A stretch of 41,609 bases of DNA from CALEMW01 sp035447065 (GTDB lineage Bacteria; Krumholzibacteriota; Krumholzibacteriia; LZORAL124-64-63): assembly GCA_035447065.1 (NCBI GenBank), contig DAOTGJ010000031.1, positions 1 to 41,609 on the forward strand, read 5' to 3'. The position numbers and the translations under genes were made by a program. Position 1 is the first letter of the stretch. Every line of letters begins with the position of its first letter. Shown here piece after piece: positions 23,982 through 30,879 of the stretch. The notes below the pieces were generated by a model. That model saw nothing but the letters and a program-made list of their open reading frames with translations. It was not told where the DNA came from and ran no database searches.

Positions 23982-25679
23982 TCAAAGGGTTCGGACGCTG
24001 CCCAGTTCCTTCCCGTCCGGATCGAAGGCGTGCACGGCGCAGGCCAGGCACGGATCGAACGAATGGATGGTGCGCAGGACCTCGAGCGGCCGCTCGGGAT
24101 CCGCGATGGGGTTGCCCACCAGGGACGACTCGTAGGGCCCGGGACGGTTCTTGCCGTCGCGCGGACCGGCGTTCCAGGTGGACGGCACCACCGCCTGGTA
24201 GTTGGTGATCTTGCCGTCGTCGATGACCACGAAGTGCGACAGCGTGCCGCGGGGCGCCTCGTGGCAACCGAAGCCCTCCTGATGGCCCTTGAACTCGGGC
24301 TCGTTGAAGATGGTCAGATCGCCGGAGGCGATGTTCTCCACCAGCAGGCCCCAGTGCTTGAGCGCCAGCTCGCTGATGATGGCGCAGCGGATGGCCCGGG
24401 CCGCGTGACGGCCCAGCGTGGAGTGCAGCATGCTCGGCGTGATGTTCACGCCGGCCACGGCGCTCGCCTTCTCCAGGGCCCAGCTCGCCCACTTCACCGT
24501 GGGGGCGTGGCCCTGCTGGAAGCCCACCAGCACCTGGGCCAGGGGGCCCACCTGCATCACCTTATCATCGAACCGCGGCGACTTCACCCACGAGTACTTG
24601 CCGTCGTCCTGGAACTCCGTGTACGCGGGGTTGGTCTCGCCCTGGTAGGGATGACGCTCCTCCGCGCCCTCGTACCAGGAGTGGGCGATGGACTCGGTGA
24701 CGTTCTTGCCGAAGTACTCGTCGTCCAGCCGGTTGATGGGCCGGATGGTGGACAGGTCGCCGTTCATGATGGTGCCGCCGGGCAGATCGAAGGCGGTCAT
24801 GGCGCCGTCCAGCGGCATGTCCGGCACGGCCAGGTAGTTGGTCACGCCGGCGCCGTAGCCCAGCCAGTCCGGGTACATGGCGCCGATGGCGCACACGTCG
24901 GTCAGGTACACGTCCTGGATGAACTGGCCCATCTCGCTCAGCAGATCCTTGATCTTGTACAAGGTGTTCATGTTGAGCGTGGACTCGCAGTCCAGGTTGA
25001 TGGCGTTGGCCACGCCGCCCACGGCCAGGTTCTGGATGTTGGGCGTCTTGCTGCCCAGGATGGCCACCACCTGGTTGGCGGTGCGCTGGTAGTCCAGGGC
25101 CTGCAGGTAGTGGCTCACGGCCATGAGGTTGACCTCGGGGGACAGCTTCATGGCCTTGTGGCCCCAGTAGCCGTTGTTGAAGATGCCCAGCTGGCCCTTG
25201 TCCACGAAGGTGGCCAGCTTCTCCTTCACGGCCTTGAACTCCTGCTCGCTGTTGCGCGGCCAGTCGCTCAGGCTCTGGGCCAGCTTGGCGGTGGCCTTGG
25301 GGTCGGCCTTCAGCGCCGACACCACGTCCACCCAGTCCAGGGCCGACAGGTGGAAGAAGTGCACGATGTGGTCGTGCATGGCGTGGGCCGCCAGGATCAG
25401 GTTGCGGATGAACTGGGCGTTCTTGGGGATCTCCAGGCCCACCGCGTTCTCCACCGCGCGCACCGACGCCAGGGCGTGCACCGTGGTGCACACGCCGCAG
25501 AAGCGCTGGGTGAACAGCCACGCCTCGCGGGGGTCGCGCCCCTTGAGGATGGTCTCGATGCCGCGCCACATCTGCCCGGAGCTCCAGGCCTTGGTCACCT
25601 TGCCGCCGTCCACTTCCACGTCGATGCGGAGATGGCCTTCGATCCGGGTGATGGGATCAACGACGATTCGCTTGCTCAT
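23982..25679 (-). CDS. hyaB: [NiFe] hydrogenase large subunit (group 1)
   Basis: A 565-residue catalytic subunit carrying the NiFe(CN)2CO site that oxidises or produces H2. N-terminal RIVVDPITRIEGHLRI is a family signature. The L1 motif RFCGVCTTVH gives Cys61 and Cys64; L2 DPCLACAVH gives Cys544, Cys547 and His550. The 15 residues after His550 (AFDPDGKELGSVRTL) are the tail expected to be removed by the neighbouring protease. It has no signal of its own; export would be by the small subunit's Tat signal after assembly. Length and motifs fit group 1 periplasmic uptake enzymes. An 83-nt gap containing a small stem-loop (CGGCGC/GCGCCG, 25706-25722) separates it from the small-subunit gene. Confidence 0.95.
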   Translation of the reverse strand: MSKRIVVDPITRIEGHLRIDVEVDGGKVTKAWSSGQMWRGIETILKGRDPREAWLFTQRFCGVCTTVHALASVRAVENAVGLEIPKNAQFIRNLILAAHAMHDHIVHFFHLSALDWVDVVSALKADPKATAKLAQSLSDWPRNSEQEFKAVKEKLATFVDKGQLGIFNNGYWGHKAMKLSPEVNLMAVSHYLQALDYQRTANQVVAILGSKTPNIQNLAVGGVANAINLDCESTLNMNTLYKIKDLLSEMGQFIQDVYLTDVCAIGAMYPDWLGYGAGVTNYLAVPDMPLDGAMTAFDLPGGTIMNGDLSTIRPINRLDDEYFGKNVTESIAHSWYEGAEERHPYQGETNPAYTEFQDDGKYSWVKSPRFDDKVMQVGPLAQVLVGFQQGHAPTVKWASWALEKASAVAGVNITPSMLHSTLGRHAARAIRCAIISELALKHWGLLVENIASGDLTIFNEPEFKGHQEGFGCHEAPRGTLSHFVVIDDGKITNYQAVVPSTWNAGPRDGKNRPGPYESSLVGNPIADPERPLEVLRTIHSFDPCLACAVHAFDPDGKELGSVRTL

Positions 25680-25762
25680 GGTCGACTCTCTCCTTCACTG
25701 GGCGCCGGCGCGCTGCGCGCCGACGGGTCATATCTGAGGGACCGCCCGTCTCAGGCGCCCGG

Positions 25763-26875
25763 CTAGTCGTTGGTGTCTTCCTTGTCCAGTCGACGCGACT
25801 GCACGACCGCGGCGCCGATGGCCGCGCCGGCCACCAGGCCGCCCACAGCGGTGGCCAGGGGGCTCACCTTGCTGTCGTTGGCCAGGATGGGCGGGTAGGT
25901 GTCCGGCGGCGTGGGCCGCTCGATGTCCACCGTGTCGTGCAGGGGCACGCGGAAGGCCAGCTGCTGCTCGGTGCAGCCCACGCAGGGGTGGCCGATGCCG
26001 ATGGGCCAGGCGCCCGGCACCTCGCAGAAGTGCTGGATGGAGCAGTTGGCGTGGGTGGCCGGGCCCTTGCAGCCCAGCTTGTAGAGGCAGTAGCCCTGCA
26101 TGTGGCCCTCGTCGCCGTACATCTGCGCGAAGCGGCCGGCGTCGAAGTGCGCCCGACGGGGGCAGTCCTCATGGATGGTGCGCCCGTAGGCGAACTTGGG
26201 ACGGCCCTTCTGGTCGAGCTCGGGCAGGGTGCCCAGGGTGGCGTACTGCAGCACCACGCCCAGGAAGTTGTAGGGGTTCGCAGGGCAGCCGGGGATGGTG
26301 ACCACGGTCTTGTCCTTGAGGATCATGGGCGCGCCGGTGGCGCCGGTGGGGTTGGGCGGCGAAGCGGGGATGCCGCCGAACGAGGCGCAGGAGCCGAGGG
26401 CCACGATGGCGCCGGCGTCGGCCGCCACGGTGTTCAGGATGTCCAGGGCGGTGCGGTCGCCGATCTTGCAGTAGATGCCGCCGTCCTTCTCGGGAATGGC
26501 GCCTTCCACCACGCAGATGTACTTGCCCTTGTGCTGCTCCATGGCCTGGTGGAGCGAGGCCTCGATCTGGTGGCCGGCGGCGGCGGACAGGGTCTCGTGG
26601 TAGTCCAGCGAGATCAGGTCCAGGATCACCTCGGCCACATCGGGATGCGAGGTGCGCAGCAGGGACTCCGTGCATCCGGTGCACTCCTGGAAGTGCAGCC
26701 AGATCACCGAGGGCTTCAGCCCCGCGGCCGCGGCTTCGGCCATCTTCACAGCTACCGACGACGAAAGGCCCACGGCCGCCGCGGCGGCGGTGATCACCTT
26801 CAGGAAATTGCGCCTTCCGATCGGATGATCCAGGGCTTGGGCGGCTTCGTCGCGCAGCGTCTTCTTCGCGTCCAT
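25763..26875 (-). CDS. hyaA: [NiFe] hydrogenase small subunit, Tat-exported (group 1)
   Basis: A 370-residue electron-transfer subunit. The twin-arginine motif RRNFLK is at residues 21-26. Proximal [4Fe-4S] ligands are Cys65 and Cys68 (ECTGCTES), with LGSCASFGG and IPGCPANP. Distal ligands are His and Cys in TIHEDCPRR, and GYCLYKLGCKG. Medial-cluster cysteines are in ANCSIQHF and GHPCVGC. Gly occupies both positions where oxygen-tolerant enzymes have extra Cys (ECTGC, SFGG), so the proximal cluster looks standard. A hydrophobic C-terminal segment (LATAVGGLVAGAAIGAAVV) followed by RR/K residues should anchor it in the membrane. GGAGGG lies before the ATG. It is the first gene of the subunit-protease operon. 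Confidence 0.95.
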   Translation of the reverse strand: MDAKKTLRDEAAQALDHPIGRRNFLKVITAAAAAVGLSSSVAVKMAEAAAAGLKPSVIWLHFQECTGCTESLLRTSHPDVAEVILDLISLDYHETLSAAAGHQIEASLHQAMEQHKGKYICVVEGAIPEKDGGIYCKIGDRTALDILNTVAADAGAIVALGSCASFGGIPASPPNPTGATGAPMILKDKTVVTIPGCPANPYNFLGVVLQYATLGTLPELDQKGRPKFAYGRTIHEDCPRRAHFDAGRFAQMYGDEGHMQGYCLYKLGCKGPATHANCSIQHFCEVPGAWPIGIGHPCVGCTEQQLAFRVPLHDTVDIERPTPPDTYPPILANDSKVSPLATAVGGLVAGAAIGAAVVQSRRLDKEDTND

Positions 26876-27007
26876 GGGTTGGCACCCTCCGGCATGATGG
26901 AGTACGGGAACCGCGCCGCGACGGCTCGAGCCAGCGGCTAGGAACGGTCATGGATGCACTTTATCGCATGCGCGAAGGCGAGGAAAGGAAAAACCCTGAA
27001 AATTGTA

Positions 27008-27037
27008 GGTATATTTGAGTATGAATCACATTCTCAA
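27008..27037 (-). promoter_or_regulatory. Candidate hydrogenase subunit promoter
   Basis: On the - strand, TTGAGA (plus 27032-27037), an 18-nt spacer and TATACC (plus 27008-27013), in the AT-rich stretch before the small-subunit gene. It would give a leader of about 125 nt. The CRP-like site lies two bases upstream of the -35. Confidence 0.45.
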
Positions 27038-27039
27038 GT

Positions 27040-27055
27040 CGTGAATGTGTTCACA
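27040..27055. promoter_or_regulatory. CRP/FNR-superfamily type operator at the hydrogenase promoter
   Basis: CGTGA-N6-TCACA read on the + strand (TGTGA-N6-TCACG on the - strand). It has the same half-sites as the hypC operator and abuts the -35 of the divergent hydrogenase promoter. It could also act on the TPR gene on the + strand. A second inverted pair, CACATTC (27027-27033) and GAATGTG (27042-27048), overlaps it. Confidence 0.55.
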
Positions 27056-27070
27056 GGGACTCGATCGGGT

Positions 27071-27124
27071 GTGTCCTGTTGGACACGATGACCGTCCGGC
27101 GGTCGGCCGCAGCCCCTGGCTGCG
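27071..27124 (+). ncRNA. Three stacked perfect hairpins in the TPR gene leader (possible structured RNA)
   Basis: GTGTCC-TGTT-GGACAC (27071-27086), GACCG-TCCGG-CGGTC (27090-27104) and CGCAGCC-CCT-GGCTGCG (27108-27124) follow each other with three-base linkers. A weaker CCATG/CATGG pair (27155-27174, T-rich loop) and a GAGGGCA/TGCCCCTC-type hairpin (about 27203-27221) lie further along, before the ribosome site at about 27235. I match it to no known riboswitch. It may be a structured 5' leader or a small RNA; the strand is assumed from the TPR gene. This covers most of the otherwise empty stretch 26876-27245. Confidence 0.4.
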
Positions 27125-27245
27125 AGACATTAACTTATTCCCTGGCATCATCTTCCATGTTTTTTGCCTCATGGCACATCCTGGCTCCCCCCTTGCGATA
27201 CGGAGGGCAGAGATGCCCCTCGCCACCCGTTCCGAAGGAGCCGCC

Positions 27246-28406
27246 ATGAGCAAGCAGAACACCCCCCAGTACTCCGAGCGGAAGCTCAAGCTGGCCGAAG
27301 CCGGCGTCCTCTTCGTCATCATCCTGGGCCTGATCGTGGCCGTGGGCGTGAAGATGGGTGGCCAGGACGGGATCTCGCCCCCCGAGTCCCGCACCGCCGC
27401 CGCCACGCCCGCGGCCGCGCCCGCCCCCGCCGTGGCCGAGCTCGCGTCCGCCGTCGTGGCCTCCTACGAGGTGACGGACGCGGCCGGCCCGGCGGAGGAG
27501 CCCGTCGTGGAGCCCGTCGTGGTCAACCAGACCACCGCGGACCTCATGGCCGGCCTGGAGCCGTCCGCCGTGTACCGCGAGGGCGAAGCCGCCTACTTCG
27601 CCCGCGACTACGACTTGGCCGCGGAGATCTTCGCCGAGTACACCGGCCGCCGTCCGGCCAACGCCTGGGGCCACTACATGCACGGGCTGAGCCTGTGGAA
27701 GGCGGGCGACGCCGAGGCCGCCGCCGTGTCCCTGGAGGCCGCCCTCGAGGTGAAGCCGGACCACGTGAAGAGCCTGCTCAACCTGGCCCGCGTGAACCTG
27801 GAGCTGGACCGTCCCGAGGCCGCCCTGGCCGGCGCCGAGCAGGCCCTGCTGGTGGAGCCCGAGAACGCCGACGGCTACCGCGTGCTGGGCCGCGCCTACC
27901 ACGCCCTGGACCGCCGCGACGAGGCCGTGGACGCCTATCGCCAGGCCCTGAGCCTGCACGGCGACGACGCCTGGTCGCTGAACAACCTGGGCCTGGTGCT
28001 GCTGGAGCAGGACCGCGCCATGGACGCCCTGCCCGCCCTGGCCCGCGCCGTGAGCCTGGAGTCCGAGCAGGCCGTCTTCCGGAACAACCTGGGCATGGCG
28101 CTGGAGCGCGCCGGCTGCACCGCCCAGGCCGCCGAGGCCTACGCCCAGGCCGTGGAGATCAACGGGTACGACAAGGCCGCCGTGAGCCTGGCCCGCGTGG
28201 ACGCCGTGCTGGAGGCCGGCGGCGCGCAGGGCGGGACGGTGGACCTGGCGGCCCTCGCCGAATCCTTCCAGACCCAGCCGCGGATCGCCGCGGAGTCGGC
28301 CGGCAACATGGAGGTCGTGAACCATGCGCCCGGTGCCACGACGAGCGCCGTGCCCGACTCCGCGGTGACCGCCAACACGGAGGTGGCCCTGAGCGGTCAG
28401 CGCTAG
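27246..28406 (+). CDS. Membrane-anchored TPR-repeat protein
   Basis: A 386-residue protein. One N-terminal transmembrane helix (about residues 20-37, AGVLFVIILGLIVAVGV) follows a short charged segment. An Ala/Pro-rich linker comes next, and then about five tetratricopeptide repeats from roughly residue 100 to 310 (for example AVYREGEAAYFARDYDLAAE, PDHVKSLLNLARVNLELD, ADGYRVLGRAYHALDRRDEA, DAWSLNNLGLVLLEQDRA). The repeats should face the periplasm and scaffold protein contacts. The C-terminal ~75 residues are low complexity. GAAGGAG precedes the chosen ATG; open sequence upstream to 27045 would cover the hairpins. No clear partner, although it is divergent from the hydrogenase operon with the shared CRP-like site between. 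Confidence 0.8.
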   Translation: MSKQNTPQYSERKLKLAEAGVLFVIILGLIVAVGVKMGGQDGISPPESRTAAATPAAAPAPAVAELASAVVASYEVTDAAGPAEEPVVEPVVVNQTTADLMAGLEPSAVYREGEAAYFARDYDLAAEIFAEYTGRRPANAWGHYMHGLSLWKAGDAEAAAVSLEAALEVKPDHVKSLLNLARVNLELDRPEAALAGAEQALLVEPENADGYRVLGRAYHALDRRDEAVDAYRQALSLHGDDAWSLNNLGLVLLEQDRAMDALPALARAVSLESEQAVFRNNLGMALERAGCTAQAAEAYAQAVEINGYDKAAVSLARVDAVLEAGGAQGGTVDLAALAESFQTQPRIAAESAGNMEVVNHAPGATTSAVPDSAVTANTEVALSGQR

Positions 28407-28430
28407 GGAACGACAGCGGTCCGGAAGGTG

Positions 28431-28458
28431 CGAGGCCCCCGCGCGAGCGGGGGCCTCG
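28431..28458 (+). terminator. Perfect 12-bp hairpin after the TPR gene
   Basis: CGAGGCCCCCGC (28431-28442), loop GCGA, GCGGGGGCCTCG (28447-28458). There is no T-tract directly after it, so it may pause or end transcription inefficiently. Confidence 0.6.
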
Positions 28459-28542
28459 TCGCGTGAGGAGGCGTGGGCTGCGCGAGCCCGCGGACCCTGA
28501 TTTTTTCCTGTCAGAAATCCCCTGCCGAGGGCCGGATTCTTT

Positions 28543-28571
28543 TTGGGTCCCCGCCTCCCGCTGGCTAGATT
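28543..28571 (+). promoter_or_regulatory. Candidate gdhA promoter
   Basis: TTGGGT (28543-28548), a 17-nt spacer and TAGATT (28566-28571), about 49 nt before the ATG. The small inverted repeat CGTGG-CTGAA-CCACG lies at the expected start of the transcript. Confidence 0.4.
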
Positions 28572-28619
28572 CGTGGCTGAACCACGGGATTTTCTCACGC
28601 ACCAAACAGGAGTTCCGTC

Positions 28620-29906
28620 ATGGCCGATTCGTCGTTCAACGCCTTCGCGATGGCGCAACAGCAGTTCGATCGCGTCGCCGAGATGCTGGGTCTGGACCAG
28701 GCCACCCGCGACCTGCTCCGCAACCCGGACAAGGAGTTCCACTTCAACATCCCCGTGCGCATGGACGACGGCACGGTGCAGGTGTTCCGCGGCTTCCGCG
28801 TGCAGCACAACGACGCCCGCGGCCCCTGCAAGGGCGGCATCCGCTTCCACCCGCAGGAGACGGTGGACACCGTGCGCGCGCTGGCCACGTGGATGACCTG
28901 GAAGTGCGCCGTGGTGAACATCCCCCTGGGCGGCGGCAAGGGCGGCGTGATCTGCGACCCCCACCACCTCAGCATGCGCGAGCAGGAGCTGATCTGCCGC
29001 GGCTGGGTGCGCCAGGTGGGCCGCGCCGTGGGCCCCGTGCAGGACGTGCCCGCGCCCGACGTGATGACCAGCGGCCAGCACATGCTGTGGATGATGGACG
29101 AGTACGAGAAGCTCCACGGCGGCCACTTCCCCGGCATGATCACGGGCAAGCCCCTGGGCCAGGGCGGCAGCGAGGGCCGCACCGAGGCCACCGGCTACGG
29201 CGTGGTCTACACGCTGCGCGAGGCTCTGAAGCGCAAGGGCGTGGACATCGCCAAGACCACCGCCGCGGTGCAGGGCTTCGGCAACGTGGCCCAGTTCGCG
29301 GTGGAGCTGTACGGCAAGCTGGGCGGCACCACGGTGTGCGTGTCGAGCTGGGATCAGAACGACCAGTGCAGCTACACCTTCCGCCGCCTGTCGGGCGTGG
29401 ACCTGGACCAGCTGCGCGGCATGACGGACCGCTTCGGCGGCATCGACAAGGCCAAGGCCGAGGCCGCCGGTTACGACGTGCTGCCCGGCGACGCCTGGAT
29501 CGAGCAGGACGTGGACATCCTCTTCCCCTGCGCCCTGGAGAACCAGGTCAACGCCACCACGGTGAAGAAGATCTCGTCGCAGGTGAAGTTCATGGCCGAG
29601 GGCGCCAACGGCCCCACCACCCCGGAAGCCGACGAGGCCCTCAAGGCCAAGGGCATCTTCAACATCCCGGACTTCCTCTGCAACGCCGGCGGCGTGACCT
29701 GCTCGTACTTCGAGCAGGTGCAGTGCAACATGAACTTCTTCTGGCCCAAGGAAGAGGTCCTGGAGCGCCTGGACACCATCATGACCAAGGCCTTCCACGC
29801 CGTGGCCGACCTGGCCGATCAGCATGACGTGATCATGCGCGACGCCGCCTACATGATCGCCATCCAGCGCGTCGCGGAGTCGTGCCGGCTGAGGGGATTG
29901 GTGTAG
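28620..29906 (+). CDS. gdhA: Glutamate dehydrogenase (Glu/Leu/Phe/Val family)
   Basis: A 428-residue enzyme interconverting glutamate with 2-oxoglutarate and ammonia. The family core is visible: GPCKGGIRFHP with substrate-binding Lys, VVNIPLGGGKGG with the catalytic-region Lys, DVPAPDVMT, and the dinucleotide fold starting AAVQGFGNVAQFA. The NADH/NADPH choice cannot be read safely. FMAEGANGPTTPEAD and DFLCNAGGVTCSYFE are typical C-terminal segments. AGGAG sits seven bases before the ATG. It is transcribed alone. The stop is 18 nt before the first of two long hairpins that could end its transcript. Confidence 0.94.
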   Translation: MADSSFNAFAMAQQQFDRVAEMLGLDQATRDLLRNPDKEFHFNIPVRMDDGTVQVFRGFRVQHNDARGPCKGGIRFHPQETVDTVRALATWMTWKCAVVNIPLGGGKGGVICDPHHLSMREQELICRGWVRQVGRAVGPVQDVPAPDVMTSGQHMLWMMDEYEKLHGGHFPGMITGKPLGQGGSEGRTEATGYGVVYTLREALKRKGVDIAKTTAAVQGFGNVAQFAVELYGKLGGTTVCVSSWDQNDQCSYTFRRLSGVDLDQLRGMTDRFGGIDKAKAEAAGYDVLPGDAWIEQDVDILFPCALENQVNATTVKKISSQVKFMAEGANGPTTPEADEALKAKGIFNIPDFLCNAGGVTCSYFEQVQCNMNFFWPKEEVLERLDTIMTKAFHAVADLADQHDVIMRDAAYMIAIQRVAESCRLRGLV

Positions 29907-29924
29907 CGAGAGCGACCGTCGTCG

Positions 29925-30004
29925 CGGTCGAGAACAACAAGGCGCGCTCGGGGGTCGAACTTGACCAATCACGCCCCCCGAGCGCGCCTTGTTGTTCTCG
30001 ACCG
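29925..30004. repeat. Long hairpin 1: 30-bp perfect stem with 20-nt loop
   Basis: The left arm 29925-29954 is the exact reverse complement of the right arm 29975-30004. The arms end in GGGGG and CCCCC next to the loop. The loop (29955-29974) is TCGAACTTGACCAATCACGC. The same 20 bases occur in inverted orientation as the loop of hairpin 2, while the stems differ. It lies directly after gdhA and could also act as its terminator, but lacks a T-tract. I recognise no known element: no transposase, no attC box pattern and no REP consensus. Confidence 0.85.
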
Positions 30005-30136
30005 TGCCGGCGGAGCGCTGCCCGCCACACCACCCCCCTCAACCGCCACCACCGTCCGCTCCTGACTAGCCAGGACTCCCGCATCATCGGAATGGAGGGA
30101 TGTGGGGTTCGGCTTTCATGACCCGACGGCGGCGGC

Positions 30137-30220
30137 GACAGCGAGGCAATGATCGGGCGCGCGAGGGGGCGTGATTGGTCAAGTTCGACCCCTCGCGCGC
30201 CCGATCATTGCCTCGCTGTC
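30137..30220. repeat. Long hairpin 2: 32-bp perfect stem with the same loop inverted
   Basis: The left arm 30137-30168 is the exact reverse complement of the right arm 30189-30220; the arms end in GGGG and CCCC next to the loop. The loop (30169-30188) is GCGTGATTGGTCAAGTTCGA, the exact reverse complement of the loop of hairpin 1. Stem bases differ from hairpin 1 yet pair perfectly. Shared pieces (GCGCGCC and a TTG...CTCG pattern) suggest descent with compensatory change. The 132 nt between the hairpins (30005-30136) hold nothing I can identify, and 30221-30291 holds the leader of the sigma factor gene. Confidence 0.85.
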
Positions 30221-30291
30221 ACCACCCCCGTTGGTTCATGTAAACGGAACCTCCCCCACATCCGTCTATTTCGATGAACGAGGAGGACGCG

Positions 30292-30879
30292 ATGCGGGAT
30301 CACGACCGATATGACGAACAAGAGCTGATCGCCGGAGCCCGCGCGGGACGCGAGGACGCCTGGCGGGCCCTGTACGACGCCACGTGCCAGCCGCTGTTCA
30401 ACTTCCTCTGCTACCAGGCCGGCGACCGCGACGTCGCCCGCGACCTGCTCCAGGAGACCTACGTGACCGCCATGCGGTCGCTGGACGGGTACCGGGGCGA
30501 CGGATCGGTGCCGGCCTGGCTGCGGACCATCGCGCTGCGCAAATGCCTGGACTGGCGACGCCGGGCCGCGCTGCGGGTGAGGAAGCTGACGGAGCTGGCG
30601 CGGGATCTCCCCTCCCCGTTCCTCCGGCCCGCGGAGCCGGCGTCCGCCGCGTTGGGCGACTCCTTCGAGGCGGCCCTGGCCGGGCTGTCCCCGAAGCAGC
30701 GCGCGGCGCTGCTGCTCCGCGAGCTGGAGGACCTGAGCTTCGCCGAGGTGGCCCGCGAGCTGGGCTGCAACGAGGCGACGGCCCGGGTCCACCATCACCG
30801 CGCATGCCGCGCGATGCGCCGCCTGCTGGGCGGCGACGCGAGTCTGGTTCCGGGCGGCACCACGGGAGGAACGCTGTGA
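30292..30879 (+). CDS. ECF-type RNA polymerase sigma factor
   Basis: A 195-residue sigma-70 family regulator of extracytoplasmic-function type. Region 2 runs from WRALYDATCQPLFNFL through DRDVARDLLQETYVTAM to VPAWLRTIALRKCLDWRRR and binds the -10 element. Region 4 (LSPKQRAALLLRELEDLSF, AEVARELGCNEATARVHHHR) is the -35-binding helix-turn-helix. The ATG at 30292 is chosen because AGGAGG lies five bases upstream; an in-frame ATG at 30274 has no ribosome site. The stop overlaps the GTG start of the vWA protein (GTGA). This coupling is usual for an ECF factor and its membrane regulator. Confidence 0.88.
   Translation: MRDHDRYDEQELIAGARAGREDAWRALYDATCQPLFNFLCYQAGDRDVARDLLQETYVTAMRSLDGYRGDGSVPAWLRTIALRKCLDWRRRAALRVRKLTELARDLPSPFLRPAEPASAALGDSFEAALAGLSPKQRAALLLRELEDLSFAEVARELGCNEATARVHHHRACRAMRRLLGGDASLVPGGTTGGTL

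Noticed and set aside
29955..29974. Loop as a sequencing adapter or linker
   Set aside because: It does not match adapters I remember, and the sequence outside each stem is unique rather than a continued fold-back. I cannot fully exclude it, so a check is listed in the findings.
30169..30220. tRNA-like T-arm (GTTCGA followed by CCCC) in hairpin 2
   Set aside because: No acceptor, D or anticodon arms can be formed; the bases belong to the loop and stem of the long hairpin.
29925..30220. Integron attC sites or a CRISPR remnant as explanation of the two hairpins
   Set aside because: attC sites have imperfect pairing with extrahelical bases and RYYYAAC/GTTRRRY ends, not seen here. There is no direct repeat-spacer pattern and no integrase or cas gene.
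30246..30268. ECF-type promoter (GGAACC ... CGTC) before the sigma factor gene, suggesting autoregulation
   Set aside because: The spacing is about 12 nt between the boxes, while ECF promoters need about 16-17. Only the -35-like half is convincing.
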